Shown one piece after another: positions 34,839 through 49,344 of a stretch of 64,000 nucleotides of DNA. Position 1 is the first letter of the stretch. Each line of letters opens with the position of its first letter. The translations under genes were made by a program, and so were the position numbers. Source of the DNA: Sandaracinobacter neustonicus (GTDB taxonomy: Bacteria > Pseudomonadota > Alphaproteobacteria > Sphingomonadales > Sphingomonadaceae). The notes beneath the pieces are model-generated. The model worked only from the letters and a program-made list of their open reading frames with translations. It had not been told where the DNA came from and made no database searches. Location: assembly GCF_006385875.1 (NCBI RefSeq), contig NZ_VFSU01000034.1:310001-374000 (forward strand), in the 5' to 3' direction.

Positions 34839-36617
34839 CGCGTCCTCCGGGATGGCATAGAGCAAATCCGCCCCGCGCGTGATCGGCCCCAGCAGGGCCG
34901 GGGCGGCGGGGAGCAATTGCTCGGCGAAGAAGCGGGCGGTGGCGATCTTGGCTTTCAGGAAGGCCGGGTCGCCCTCTCCCACGTCCAGCCGTCGCGCGGC
35001 TTCGGCGGCCTGCCGCGCCAGCAGAGACGCGCCGATGGTCAGCCCGAACATGCGCAGATAGGGGGTCGCGCCCGCCGCCGTGTCAGCCAGCTTGTCGCCC
35101 TCGTTGCCGCTGATCCACACCGAGGCCGTCTGCAGAGCCTCGATAGCGTCTTCCAGATAGGGCACCATTTGCCCCAGTTCGCCCGTCTTCGGCAGCCCGC
35201 CCACGAAGCTGCGCTCACGCTGCAACAGGCTGCGCCAGTGACGGCCACCGTCCATCGGCAGCTTGCGGCCCACCAGATCCAGCGCCTGAATGCCGTTGGT
35301 GCCTTCGTAAATCGGGGCGATGCGCGAATCGCGGTAATGCTGCGCCGCGCCCGTCTCCTCGATAAAGCCCATCCCGCCGAACACCTGCAGCGCAAGGCTC
35401 GACATCTCCACGCCGATGTCGGTGGAAAAGGCCTTGGTCACCGGCGTCAGCAGATCGGCCAGCCCCTGCGCTTCCGCCTTCTTCGCGGCGTCCGCCTCGG
35501 CATGGGCGCGATCCACCGCAGCAGCGTTCAGATAGGCGATCGCCCGCGCGGCTTGCGTGAACGCCCGCACCGTCATCAGCATTCGCCGCACATCGGCATG
35601 TTCGATGATGCGCACCGGCTCGCGCGCGCCGCCGAACTTCGCCGATTGCACCCGCTCGCCCGCGAAGGTCAGCGCCTGCTGATAGGCGCGCTCGGCGATG
35701 GCGACGCCTTCCAGCCCCACATTGATCCGCGCATGGTTCATCATCGTGAACATCGCCCGCATCCCGGCGTTCTCCGCGCCCACCAGATAGCCGACGCAAT
35801 CGTCATTGTCGCCAAAGGCCATGGTGCAGGTGGGGCTGCCGTGGATGCCCAGCTTATGCTCGGTGGAGACCACACGCGCATCGTTGCGCGCGCCCAATGA
35901 TCCGTCGGCGTTCACAAGGAACTTCGGCACGATGAACAATGAAATGCCCTTGGTGCCAGCAGGCGCATCGGGCGTGCGGGCCAGCACCAGATGGACGATA
36001 TTCTCCGTCAGATCATGCTCGCCCCAGGTGATGAAGATCTTCTGCCCTTTCACCCGCCATGTGCCGTCAGCCGCTGGCGTGGCGGTGGCGCGCAGCGCCC
36101 CCACGTCGGACCCCGCCTGCGGCTCCGTCAGGTTCATCGTCCCCGTCCAGCGCCCCTCGATCAGGGGCGCCAGATACAGCGCCTGCTGCTCAGGGCTGGC
36201 ATGCGCCTGCAACGCCTCGATCGCCCCCAGCGTCAGCATCGGGCACAAGGAGAACGCCATGTTGGCCGATGTGATCTGCTCCTGCACGGCGGATGCCAGC
36301 ACGAAGGGCAGGCCCTGCCCGCCATGTTCCGGGTGCGCGCCCAGCCCGATCCAGCCGCCCTCGGCATAGGCGTTGTACGCCTCCTTGAACCCAGGCGGCG
36401 TGGTCACCACGCCGTCCACCGCCTTCGAACCGATCTTGTCGCCCACCACGTTCAGCGGCGCGAACAGGTCCGCCGCCAGCTTGCCTGCCTCCGTCAGCAC
36501 CGCCTCCACCAGATCGGGCGTGGCAGCTTCGAAGCCGGGCAGGGCCTGCAACTCGTCGATGCGGGCGATGGTTTCCAGCACGAAGCGCTGCTCGGCGAGT
36601 GGGGGCGTATAAGACAT
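34827..36617 (-). CDS. Acyl-CoA dehydrogenase, DmdC-like, with C-terminal extension
   Basis: 596 residues. FAD enzyme of acyl-CoA beta-oxidation, longer than standard (about 380) because of an extra C-terminal domain seen in 3-methylmercaptopropionyl-CoA dehydrogenase-type and very-long-chain members. Visible motifs are TEPQAGSDVGAL and WRVKGQKIFITWGEHD (barrel), TEHKLGIHGSPTCTM, and IYEGTNGIQALDLVGRKL with the catalytic Glu. The substrate is not given by sequence. Monocistronic; start ATG at 36617, 47 bp from the divergent Sua5 gene. Confidence 0.93.
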   Translation of the reverse strand: MSYTPPLAEQRFVLETIARIDELQALPGFEAATPDLVEAVLTEAGKLAADLFAPLNVVGDKIGSKAVDGVVTTPPGFKEAYNAYAEGGWIGLGAHPEHGGQGLPFVLASAVQEQITSANMAFSLCPMLTLGAIEALQAHASPEQQALYLAPLIEGRWTGTMNLTEPQAGSDVGALRATATPAADGTWRVKGQKIFITWGEHDLTENIVHLVLARTPDAPAGTKGISLFIVPKFLVNADGSLGARNDARVVSTEHKLGIHGSPTCTMAFGDNDDCVGYLVGAENAGMRAMFTMMNHARINVGLEGVAIAERAYQQALTFAGERVQSAKFGGAREPVRIIEHADVRRMLMTVRAFTQAARAIAYLNAAAVDRAHAEADAAKKAEAQGLADLLTPVTKAFSTDIGVEMSSLALQVFGGMGFIEETGAAQHYRDSRIAPIYEGTNGIQALDLVGRKLPMDGGRHWRSLLQRERSFVGGLPKTGELGQMVPYLEDAIEALQTASVWISGNEGDKLADTAAGATPYLRMFGLTIGASLLARQAAEAARRLDVGEGDPAFLKAKIATARFFAEQLLPAAPALLGPITRGADLLYAIPEDALPG

Positions 36618-36664
36618 TCGGGGGCACCTGTGTTTCGGGACGGCCCCCGGCTATAGCGGCAGTG

Positions 36665-37624
36665 ATGACGGATTCCACTGCCGAGATCACATATCTGCAC
36701 CCCGCCGATCCCAACGGCGTGGCCGAAGCCATCGCGCTGATCGCTGCGGGCGGCATCGCCGCGCTGCCCACGGAAACCGTCTATGGCCTCGCCGCGGATG
36801 CCGCCAACGGCGAAGCCGTCGCCCGCATCTATGCCGCCAAGGGCCGCCCCGGCTTCAACCCGCTGATCGTGCATGTTGCAGACCGCGCCATGGCCGGCCG
36901 CTACGCCCTGTTCGACCCGCTGGCAGACAGGCTCGCCAGCCGCTTCTGGCCCGGCCCGCTCACCCTTGTGCTGCCGCTGATGCCGGACGCCCCCGTCTCC
37001 AGCCTCGTCACCGCAGGGCTGCCCAGCATCGCCATCCGCATCCCCGCGCACCCGGTGATGCAGGCGGTGATCCGGGGCCTTGGCCGGGGAATCGCCGCGC
37101 CCTCCGCCAACGCGTCAGGACGTCTCTCCCCCACGCGCGCCGCGCATGTGCTGGAAAGCCTGAACGGCCGCATCCCGCTGATTCTGGACGCCGGGCCAAC
37201 CAGCGCCGGCCTCGAAAGCAGCATCGTCGCCATCGCCAACGGGCAAGCCAGACTCCTCCGCCAGGGCGCCATCGCGCGCGAAACACTGGAAGCCGAGCTG
37301 GGCACCCCGCTGCCCGTCGCAGCAGACGCCGAACCCGTCGCCGCGCCGGGCATGCTGCTCAACCATTACGCCCCGCGCCTGCCCATCCGCCTGAACGCCC
37401 GCACCGCCACGCCACACGAGTTCCACATCGGCTTCGGCCCCGTCCCCGGCGACGAAAGCCTCTCGTCGGGCGGAAACCTCCCCGAAGCCGCCGCCCGCCT
37501 GTTCGACCTGCTGCACAAAGCCGACGCCAGCGGACGCGCCGCCATCGCCGTCGCGCCGGTGCCGAGCGACGGGCTGGGGGCCGCCATCAACGACCGGCTG
37601 AAACGGGCCGCAGCCGGGGGGTGA
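36665..37624 (+). CDS. sua5: Threonylcarbamoyl-AMP synthase, long Sua5 type
   Basis: 319 residues from the ATG at 36665. It makes threonylcarbamoyl-AMP from Thr, bicarbonate and ATP for the t6A modification of tRNA. The YrdC domain fills about 1-205 (PTETVYGLAADA, AKGRPGFNPLIVHV, GPLTLVLP, AAPSANASGRLSPT). The C-terminal Sua5 domain follows a linker with GMLLNHYAPRLPI. Convergent with the nitroreductase gene across a repeat. Confidence 0.95.
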   Translation: MTDSTAEITYLHPADPNGVAEAIALIAAGGIAALPTETVYGLAADAANGEAVARIYAAKGRPGFNPLIVHVADRAMAGRYALFDPLADRLASRFWPGPLTLVLPLMPDAPVSSLVTAGLPSIAIRIPAHPVMQAVIRGLGRGIAAPSANASGRLSPTRAAHVLESLNGRIPLILDAGPTSAGLESSIVAIANGQARLLRQGAIARETLEAELGTPLPVAADAEPVAAPGMLLNHYAPRLPIRLNARTATPHEFHIGFGPVPGDESLSSGGNLPEAAARLFDLLHKADASGRAAIAVAPVPSDGLGAAINDRLKRAAAGG

Positions 37625-37647
37625 GAGAGGCCCCCACCTCAACAGCT

Positions 37648-37751
37648 TCCCTCGAAGCGAAGCTGACGCGAAGCCTCAACGAGAGGGGCTAAAAAGTCCG
37701 GGGTGCAGGGAGCACGGCTCCCTGCCGGGCTCCAAGGACAAAGCCCCGGCC
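37648..37751. repeat. Double-hairpin module with preceding shared segment
   Basis: GAAGCGAAGCTGACGCGAAGC (37654-37674) is also found, inverted, at 50620-50645. The module at 37691-37751 has hairpin 1 with stem CAGGGAGC/GCTCCCTG and a second degenerate hairpin. Lies between convergent sua5 and the nitroreductase gene (132-bp spacer). Confidence 0.75.
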
Positions 37752-37756
37752 TTCAA

Positions 37757-38332
37757 TCATCCGGGCCAGTTGCTCACCACGGTCGCCAATTCAGGCCGGG
37801 GGCGTTCTTCCAGCGGGCCTTTGGGGGTGCCCAGGAAGAAGAATCCGGCGAGGCGCCCACCCGGGTGGCCGAGGGCCTCTGCAATGCCGGGCAGGAAGGC
37901 GGGGGCGGCGGTGAGCCAGTTGCCGACATAGCCCAGCGCATGGGTGGCAAGCAGCAGGTTTTGCGCGGCGGCACCTGTGGAAAGCTGCTGTTCCCACAAA
38001 GGAATCTTGCCTTCCTTCGGCGTGGAGACCAGCGCGACCAGAACCGGGGCCTGCTCCGCAAACACGGTCATCGCCTCCAGTTCCATCCGCCCGGCTTCGG
38101 GCTTGTCGGCGCGGTAAAGGCGTTGCAGCAGCGCTGCAAAGGCCGCGCGATCACGGATGACCACAAAGGCCCATGGGGCGAGCTTCCCATGATCGGGCAC
38201 GCGGGCGGCCGCTTGCAGGATGGTCGCCAGTTCGGCGTCAGACGGGCCGGGGGCGACAAGATCACGCGCCTTGGCCGAGCGGCGCGTGAGCAGCAGGGAG
38301 ATCGTGCTGGAACGGTCGTTGAACTCGGCCAT
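37757..38332 (-). CDS. Nitroreductase-family flavoprotein
   Basis: 191 residues from the ATG at 38332, which overlaps the upstream stop by one base (TGATG). FMN-binding signatures are LLTRRSAKARDLVAPGPSD, PDHGKLAPWAFVVIRD and GAAAQNLLLATHALGYVGNW; the C-terminus GFFFLGTPKG fits short YdjA-type nitroreductases. Likely NAD(P)H-dependent reduction of nitro or quinone compounds; the natural substrate is unknown. Confidence 0.9.
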   Translation of the reverse strand: MAEFNDRSSTISLLLTRRSAKARDLVAPGPSDAELATILQAAARVPDHGKLAPWAFVVIRDRAAFAALLQRLYRADKPEAGRMELEAMTVFAEQAPVLVALVSTPKEGKIPLWEQQLSTGAAAQNLLLATHALGYVGNWLTAAPAFLPGIAEALGHPGGRLAGFFFLGTPKGPLEERPRPELATVVSNWPG

Positions 38333-39000
38333 CAGAGCGGTTTGAAGCTGGCGACGGAGCGGCGCTTGCCGCCCATGCCCATCGGCGCGGTGACGTCGGT
38401 TTCGCTGGTCTGCGTCGTCAGGACGGGCAGGCCGTTCGCGCCTTGCCGGTAAAGGCTGGTGACATTGAACTTGTTGACGCTGGCGACGATCTTCACCCGG
38501 ATCGGCTTGGCGGCGAAGATGCGCACTTCGCTCAGCTTGGCACCCTCCATCGTCGCTTCGGCGGACAGGCCTGCGCTGATGTCGCCGCCGGGCGTCACGA
38601 CCGCGCCTTTGGGCAGGCTGTTCCACAGAAACACGGTCTTGCCGTCCACGTCGCGCCGGCTGCTGGGCGTTCCGCTCAACAGCTTGTGCAGATTGTGGAA
38701 TCCGGGCGGGTTGATGTTGCCCTTGGCGTGCGCCGCCAGTTCCTCGGGCGTCGGCTTGCGGCCATCGACGCTCAGCAGCGTCCAGTTGCCGGCGGTTGCC
38801 GATTTCGGCGTGAAGCGATCCACTACAAGGGCGGGTTCCTTCTTCGGGTCTGCCCTCAGTTCGGCTTTCGTCGTGCGTTCGAAGCCGACGACGGGGGCCT
38901 TGGCCGAGTCCGCGATCAACTGTTGCAGCTGCGCGTCGGTGGTGGCGGCAACCGGCGAAGCCGCAGCGATGGCGACGAGCAGGGGAAGAACAGCGCGCAT
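38332..39000 (-). CDS. Exported protein of unknown function
   Basis: 222 residues from MRAVLPLLVAIAAASPVAATT; an ATG 16 codons earlier gives a poorer signal peptide. Predicted periplasmic. The body has a Pro/Gly-rich middle (NINPPGFHNLHKLLSG) and a repeat-poor C-terminus rich in Lys and Ser. Not recognised. It precedes and is coupled to the nitroreductase gene. Confidence 0.72.
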   Translation of the reverse strand: MRAVLPLLVAIAAASPVAATTDAQLQQLIADSAKAPVVGFERTTKAELRADPKKEPALVVDRFTPKSATAGNWTLLSVDGRKPTPEELAAHAKGNINPPGFHNLHKLLSGTPSSRRDVDGKTVFLWNSLPKGAVVTPGGDISAGLSAEATMEGAKLSEVRIFAAKPIRVKIVASVNKFNVTSLYRQGANGLPVLTTQTSETDVTAPMGMGGKRRSVASFKPL

Positions 39001-39035
39001 GAACGGCCTTTCGAAAGGATGACGCAAACGGAAAT

Positions 39036-39057
39036 GGCCGGACATCACTGTCCGGCC
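39036..39057 (-). terminator. Hairpin downstream of rpoD
   Basis: GGCCGGACA (39036-39044) pairs with TGTCCGGCC (39049-39057), loop TCAC; on the minus strand it is followed by ATTTCCGTTT. Nine-bp perfect stem 12 bp after the rpoD stop. Confidence 0.6.
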
Positions 39058-39068
39058 GATGAACCGCC

Positions 39069-41075
<2,007 letters not shown>

Positions 41076-41146
41076 GCCAGTCCTAACCGATATGGGCGCG
41101 GAAAGCCGAACTGCCCCCCGCGCCAAGCCCTGCACCGCGGCGGAGA

Positions 41147-42925
41147 TCAGGCCCCGCCATTTTCAATCGCGAGCTTGCGGAGCCTTGAAAACGCCTGCTG
41201 CCGTTGTGCGCGGCGCTGCTCCTGCCGGAGAAGCGCGTCCGCAAAGGCTTCATCGCTATCAAGGTTTCGAGGCTCGTCTGCTGCTTGCCGTATGTGGTGC
41301 GACTCGGTGACAGACGCAAGTGCAGCCGCGACACGGCCGCGCAAAAGCTCTGCCGAGTCCAGATTTCCGAACAGCGGGGCATGGCCCGCCAGCAATTCAC
41401 CGGGCGGCTGATGCGCGATCAGCCGGTCGCGCGCGAGCATGTAGCTGGGTGTTTCCAGCGGCAGTTCCGCCAGCGCCTCCACCAGTTCGTCCACCAGTGC
41501 CGGGTTCTGGCTGAGCGTCTTCAGCAGCATCGCGCAGGTCTGTTCCTGTTGCGCGGCGGCAGCGGCGCGGGTTTCCGGGCGGGCCGGTTGCAACGGCGGC
41601 GGCCCCTGAAAGCCCCGGCGGCGGCCCGGATCGGGGCGAAAGGCCGCGCGCTCCGGCCGGGCGGGGCGCAGCAGCGCGTCGGCGCGGTCCAGCCATGTGC
41701 GGAGGTAATCGCGCTTCACGTCCGGGTCGGCGATCTCGTTCGCCAACGCCTTCAGCCGCTGGCGGAATTCGGCGCGGCGCTCCGGCGTGTCGAGCGGGGC
41801 GGCATCCGCCTCGCGCTCGAACAGGAAGCGTTCCAGCGGCACGGCGGTGCCCAGCAACGCCTCCACAGCGGCCGCACCGCCGCTGCGCGCGAGATCGTCT
41901 GGGTCCTGCCCCTTGGGCAGCGCCACGAATCGCAGCGAGCGGCCCGGACCGATCAGCGGCAAGGCGCGGGTGGCCGCGCGCGACGCCGCGCGCATCCCCG
42001 CGCCGTCGCCATCGAAGGCCAGCATCGGTTCCGGCACCAGCTTCCACGCCAGCTGCATCTGATCTTCCGTCAGCGCGGTGCCCAGCGGCGCGACGGCTTC
42101 CATCAACCCCGCGCCCGCCAGCCCGACCACATCCATATAGCCTTCCACCACCAGCAGGCGGCCGGATTTGCGCGCGGCAGGTGCGGCGCGGTGGTAATTG
42201 TAGAGCAATTTGCCCTTGTGAAAGACGGGGCCTTCCGGCGAGTTTAGATATTTGGGCTCGCCGTCGCCCAAAATGCGCCCGCCAAAGCCCACCGGCCGCC
42301 CGCGCGCATCATGGATGGGGAACATCAGCCGCCCCCGGAAGCGGTCATAACGACGGCCTTCGGATTCGCCCGCCAGCCCGGCTTCCAGCATCTGCTCCGG
42401 CTCCATGTCGGGGAAGGCGGCCTTCAGATGTTTCGTCAGAGCCTCTTTCGAATCGGGGGCGAAGCCGATTCCGAACAGCGTTTGCAGGGCAGGGGCCACC
42501 TGCCGCCGCCCCAGATAGGCACCGGCAGCCGCGCCTGCGGGCGTCGCCATTTGCAGGCGATACCAATCCTCCGTGGCGGCGATCAGCTCCGTCAGCCCCG
42601 CGCGCTTCTTCGTTTCCGGGCTTTCGGGGCGCATTTCGGGCACCGTCAGCCCCGCTTCGGCGGCCAGCGCCTTCACCGCGTCCATGAAGGTCAGCCCATC
42701 CTGCTCCATCACGAAGCGGATGGCGTCCCCATGCGCGCCACAGCCGAAGCAGTGATAAAAGCCCTTGTCTTCATTCACGTAAAAGCTGGGGGATTTTTCG
42801 TTGTGGAAGGGGCAGCAGCCCTTCATCTCCCGCCCGGCGCGCGTCAGCTTCACCCGACGGCCGACGACCGCCGCCAACCCGGTGCGGGCGCGGAGATCGT
42901 CGAGGAAGTCGGGCGGCAGGCTCAT
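41147..42925 (-). CDS. dnaG: DNA primase
   Basis: 592 residues. Synthesises RNA primers at the replication fork. The zinc finger is [11 protein letters not shown] to [13 protein letters not shown]. The TOPRIM core has [10 protein letters not shown] and [11 protein letters not shown]. The C-terminal DnaB-binding helical region (about 440-590) is present but weakly conserved, and ends [14 protein letters not shown]. One base separates it from yqeY upstream, so they are co-transcribed. Confidence 0.97.
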   Translation of the reverse strand: MSLPPDFLDDLRARTGLAAVVGRRVKLTRAGREMKGCCPFHNEKSPSFYVNEDKGFYHCFGCGAHGDAIRFVMEQDGLTFMDAVKALAAEAGLTVPEMRPESPETKKRAGLTELIAATEDWYRLQMATPAGAAAGAYLGRRQVAPALQTLFGIGFAPDSKEALTKHLKAAFPDMEPEQMLEAGLAGESEGRRYDRFRGRLMFPIHDARGRPVGFGGRILGDGEPKYLNSPEGPVFHKGKLLYNYHRAAPAARKSGRLLVVEGYMDVVGLAGAGLMEAVAPLGTALTEDQMQLAWKLVPEPMLAFDGDGAGMRAASRAATRALPLIGPGRSLRFVALPKGQDPDDLARSGGAAAVEALLGTAVPLERFLFEREADAAPLDTPERRAEFRQRLKALANEIADPDVKRDYLRTWLDRADALLRPARPERAAFRPDPGRRRGFQGPPPLQPARPETRAAAAAQQEQTCAMLLKTLSQNPALVDELVEALAELPLETPSYMLARDRLIAHQPPGELLAGHAPLFGNLDSAELLRGRVAAALASVTESHHIRQAADEPRNLDSDEAFADALLRQEQRRAQRQQAFSRLRKLAIENGGA

Positions 42926-42926
42926 C

Positions 42927-43379
42927 TCAGCCCAGCGCCGCCTTCACCATTCCGCTGGCCTTGGACATGTCGATCTGCCCCTGCAGCCGCGCCTTCACCA
43001 GCGCCATCACCGCGCCCATGTCTTTCACGCTGGTCGCACCGGCCTCTGTCACCAGTGCGGCGATGGCGGCCTTGGCTTCCTCTTCCGACATCTGCTTCGG
43101 CAGGAAGCTTTCGATCACCTCCAGCTCGGACTGTTCGGCGGCGGCCAGTTCGGGGCGGTTGCCTTTCTCGAACATCTCGATCGATTCGCGGCGTTGCTTG
43201 GCCATCTTGCCCAGCACTTCCATCACCAGCACATCGTCATCCGCTGGCGCGCCGCCGGTGCGGGCCTCGATGTCGCGATTCTTGATCGCCGCCTGAATCA
43301 GCCGGATGGCCGCCACGCGCACGCTGTCCTTGGCCTTCATGGAATCGATAAGGCCTGTCTTGATGTCATCCCGGATCAT
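42927..43379 (-). CDS. yqeY: GatB/YqeY-domain protein
   Basis: 150 residues from MIRDDIKTGLIDSMKAK, with a strong AAGGAG. YqeY proteins share the tRNA-binding tail domain of GatB, and this one shows it as EEAKAAIAALVTEAGATSVKDMGAVM. The partner tRNA or enzyme is not known. First gene of yqeY-dnaG-rpoD; divergent from carA across 114 bp (43380-43493), which must hold both promoters. Confidence 0.95.
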   Translation of the reverse strand: MIRDDIKTGLIDSMKAKDSVRVAAIRLIQAAIKNRDIEARTGGAPADDDVLVMEVLGKMAKQRRESIEMFEKGNRPELAAAEQSELEVIESFLPKQMSEEEAKAAIAALVTEAGATSVKDMGAVMALVKARLQGQIDMSKASGMVKAALG

Positions 43380-43493
43380 GTCTGTTCTATTCTCCTTGAA
43401 ACCCCACATAAGCGCCCGCGCGGCATTGACCAACAGCGCGCACCCCCCTATCGCGGCGCCTTAGCCCGAAACCTGAATTTTAAGGATCTGCCG

Positions 43494-44657
43494 ATGGCCG
43501 ACGACCCCTCTGCGCGCCAACAATCCGGCGCGACCGGAGTCGTCGTGCTGGCTGATGGAACCCTGTTCTGGGGCCATGGCGCGGGCGCGGAGGGCGATGC
43601 CGTCGGTGAACTCTGCTTCAACACCGCGATGACGGGCTATCAGGAAGTGATGACGGACCCGAGCTATGCCGGGCAGATCATTACCTTCACCTTCCCGCAC
43701 ATCGGCAATGTCGGTGCCAATGCCGAGGATATCGAGGGTGTGAACCCCTATGCGCTGGGCTGCGTGATGGCCGAACCCATCACCGCGCCCTCCAGCTTCC
43801 GCAGTGACAAGCCGTTCGACCAGTGGCTGGCCGACTGGGGCCGGATCGGCGTGACGGGCGTGGACACCCGCGCCATCACCCGGCGCATCCGCAAACTCGG
43901 CGCGCCCAACGCCGTGATCGCCCACAACAAGGATGGCCTGTTCGACATCGACGCGCTGGTGGCGAAGGCGGCCGGCTGGAGCGGGCTGGAAGGCCTCGAT
44001 CTGGCGAAAGAGGTTTCCTCCACACAGACTTGGGTCTGGGATGAATGCCCGTGGAAGCTGGGCGAAGGCTATCAGCCCGGGGATTTGCCCGCCGACGCCC
44101 CGCATGTGGTGGCGGTGGATTATGGCATCAAGCGCGCGATCCTGCGCCAGCTGGTGGATGCCGGTGCCCGCGTGACGGTGGTGCCCGCCATCGCCAGCTT
44201 CGACGAGATCATGGCGCTGAATCCGGACGGGCTGTTCCTGTCCAACGGCCCCGGCGATCCGGCGGCGACCGGCGTGTATGCCGTACCGACCATCCAGAAG
44301 TGGCTCGCGACGAAAAAGCCGCTGTTCGGCATCTGCCTTGGCCACCAGCTGCTGGGCATCGCCATCGGTGCCAAGACGGTGAAGATGCACCAAGGGCATC
44401 GCGGCGCGAACCATCCGGTGAAGCAATTGTCTGACGGGAAGGTGGAAATCACCTCCATGAACCACGGCTTCACCGTGGACGCAGACACGCTGCCCGCCAA
44501 CGCCCGCGCCACCCACATCAGCCTGTTCGACCAGACGCTCTGCGGGCTGGAACTGACGGACCAGATGGCCTTCAGCGTGCAGCATCACCCGGAAGCCTCC
44601 CCGGGCCCGCAGGACAGCTATTATCTGTTCCGGCGGTTTGTGGAGGGGTTGCGGTGA
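43494..44657 (+). CDS. carA: Carbamoyl-phosphate synthase small chain
   Basis: 387 residues. Glutamine amidotransferase subunit that feeds ammonia to CarB for arginine and pyrimidine synthesis. The N-terminal CPSase domain (ADGTLFWGHGAGAEG, FNTAMTGYQEVMTDPSYAGQI) and class I glutaminase domain (GICLGHQLLG with catalytic Cys; C-terminal HHPEASPGPQD) are complete. Unlike the usual arrangement, carB is separated from it by two small genes and an RraB-like gene. Overlaps the next gene by 4 bases (GTGA). Confidence 0.98.
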   Translation: MADDPSARQQSGATGVVVLADGTLFWGHGAGAEGDAVGELCFNTAMTGYQEVMTDPSYAGQIITFTFPHIGNVGANAEDIEGVNPYALGCVMAEPITAPSSFRSDKPFDQWLADWGRIGVTGVDTRAITRRIRKLGAPNAVIAHNKDGLFDIDALVAKAAGWSGLEGLDLAKEVSSTQTWVWDECPWKLGEGYQPGDLPADAPHVVAVDYGIKRAILRQLVDAGARVTVVPAIASFDEIMALNPDGLFLSNGPGDPAATGVYAVPTIQKWLATKKPLFGICLGHQLLGIAIGAKTVKMHQGHRGANHPVKQLSDGKVEITSMNHGFTVDADTLPANARATHISLFDQTLCGLELTDQMAFSVQHHPEASPGPQDSYYLFRRFVEGLR

Positions 44658-45058
44658 CGGGTGCGGGAAAAGCTCTGCTTGCGATGACCGCCCTCCTGTC
44701 GGCAACGGCTTGCTCTGCCGATGCGCTTCAATCCTGTGTCGCAGAAAAACTGGAGCCGGGTTTGTCCGTCATTGGTCTGATGAGAAGCGAGAAGCTCGAT
44801 ATGACCAAAGCCCGGCTGGTTACGCAATTGTTTGAAGGCGATGACGCCAAACTTGCCAAGCTGAAGCCGATGTTTGCTTTGACGGATTGGACGTTTGCGT
44901 CTGATGGTCCGGGCCGAATGATCCTCAGCGCCCATAGGGTGGTGGACGAATCTTGGGTCAAGGATAGCACGAACAGGATGTGCGCTGCGGCGGCGGCTGC
45001 AGAGGTTGTATGGGATGGTTGGGACGTCGACGTCGCAGCCGATGGTGGTCAGAAATGA
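44654..45058 (+). CDS. Small exported protein of unknown function inserted between carA and carB
   Basis: 134 residues from a GTG that overlaps the carA stop. A short hydrophobic N-terminus (ALLAMTALLSATAC) could be a signal peptide or a marginal lipobox at Cys20. The rest (VAEKLEPGLSVIGLMRSEKLD, LFEGDDAKLAKLKPMFAL, DWTFASDGPGRMILSAHRVV) is not recognised. Hand counting 300 bases (44701-45000) gives about 56% GC, clearly lower than carA and carB, suggesting recent arrival or relaxed selection. It ends as ATGA with the DUF559 gene start. Confidence 0.7.
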   Translation: MTGAGKALLAMTALLSATACSADALQSCVAEKLEPGLSVIGLMRSEKLDMTKARLVTQLFEGDDAKLAKLKPMFALTDWTFASDGPGRMILSAHRVVDESWVKDSTNRMCAAAAAAEVVWDGWDVDVAADGGQK

Positions 45059-45522
45059 GTTCTGAAACCATCACTGGCTGTTCGCGATCTTCTCCCTCCC
45101 GCCCGCAGGGGGGAGGGTCGGGGAGGGGGGACGCCCTTTCCGCTTATGCCAAGGCCAATCGCCGCCAGCCGACCGAGCCGGAAAAGCGGCTGTGGGCGGC
45201 GATCAAGTCCAACCGGCTGAACGGAATCCCGTTCACGCGGCAGGTGGTGGTGGCAGGCTACATCCTCGATTTCGCCACCCGGCGGGAACGCATCGGCATC
45301 GAGATTGACGGCCACACGCATACGGATCCTGAGGCCGAAGCCCGCCGCACGGCGGCCATCGAAGCCGAAGGCTACCAGCTGATCCGCTTCCAGAACTGTG
45401 ATGTGATGGAGAATCTGCCCGGCGTGCTGGCGACCATCGCCAGCACTGTGCCTGCGCCACGGTCCTCCCCCCTCCCCAGCCCTCCCCCCGGCGGGGGGAG
45501 GGAGCAGAAAGTGCCCGCATGA
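45055..45522 (+). CDS. DUF559 (Vsr-like) endonuclease-domain protein, copy 1
   Basis: 155 residues. The core domain (about 35-125) has the DUF559 pattern: EKRLWAAIKSNRL, FTRQVVVAGYILDF (Asp72), RIGIEIDGHTHTD (Glu83, Asp85, His87, His89), EGYQLIRFQNCDV. These residues fit a Vsr/PD-(D/E)XK-like nuclease site. The ends of the gene (residues 10-27 and 134-155) are translated from GC-rich terminal inverted repeats and do not look like protein domains. It is coupled on both sides (ATGA overlaps) inside the car operon. Substrate unknown. Confidence 0.85.
   Translation: MSSETITGCSRSSPSRPQGGGSGRGDALSAYAKANRRQPTEPEKRLWAAIKSNRLNGIPFTRQVVVAGYILDFATRRERIGIEIDGHTHTDPEAEARRTAAIEAEGYQLIRFQNCDVMENLPGVLATIASTVPAPRSSPLPSPPPGGGREQKVPA
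45091..45503 (+). mobile_element. Candidate DUF559 insertion unit 1 with about 40-bp terminal inverted repeats
   Basis: The left end (45091-45131) and the right end (45463-45503) are inverted near-copies. Both form a hairpin (CTCCCTCC with GGGGGGAG) followed by GG-T/C-GGGGAGGGGGG. The DUF559 coding core lies between. The right end also supplies a G-rich ribosome site for the rraB-like gene. No target-site duplication is evident. Confidence 0.6.
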
Positions 45523-45880
45523 CCTCGCCCCAAATCGATCCCGAAAAGCTCGCCGCGGAAATCGCGGAGGATGCCAAGATTCTGGAGGCGCTCGCCGAGA
45601 ATGGCGATATCGCCTCGCTCACCCGCCCCATCGATCTGCACTTCAAGGGCAGCCAGGAAGCCATCGAAGCGCTGGCGGAAGCGTCCGAGGAACTCGGCCT
45701 CGAATTCATCGAATTCGGCGAATATGAGGATGGCGACATCGCCGCCGACTTCATCGTGGAAGGCACCACCGAACCCGCCGCCATGGCCGCGTTGACGAAG
45801 CGCGCGCTGGAAATCGAACTGGCCTATGGCGTCGAGTATGACGGCTGGGGCTGCGCTGCTGAAACCGGAACTGAAAACTG

Positions 45881-45881
<1 letters not shown>
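45519..45881 (+). CDS. RraB-family regulator of ribonuclease E
   Basis: 120 residues. The sequence [27 protein letters not shown] at the start and GVEYDGWGC at the end match the RraB fold (ferredoxin-like). In E. coli RraB binds and inhibits RNase E; here the role is inferred. It starts in an ATGA overlap with the DUF559 gene and ends in TGATG with carB, so it is tightly coupled to pyrimidine/arginine biosynthesis translation. Confidence 0.88.
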
Positions 45882-49120
<3,239 letters not shown>

Positions 49121-49344
49121 GGAACTGGCAGGCGCACCACTCCGACTGAGGGGGGGCAGGCTGATGGGGCGCGACTGCTCGCACTTGCGGAAATCCGCTT
49201 CGCTCCCTACAGTTGCAGCCCGATTTCGGCCCGATTTCGGCATTGCGCAACCTTCCGAACGAAGCGGGACGGGAGAGCGGCACCAAGGGACGCCGCGCCC
49301 GCGACGATCGGAACCCGTCAGTTCGAACAAGAGTTAGACAAAGC
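49121..49344. other. 224-bp spacer upstream of greA
   Basis: No gene is seen. An 11-bp direct tandem GCCCGATTTCG lies at about 49218-49240, and a poly-G stretch at 49149-49156. Promoter of greA expected here; none confidently picked. Confidence 0.5.

Noticed and set aside
43380-43493. A PyrR-type or arginine attenuator in front of carA.
   Set aside because: The spacer is only 114 bp and shared with yqeY; no leader peptide, anti-terminator pair or ARG-box-like palindrome was seen.
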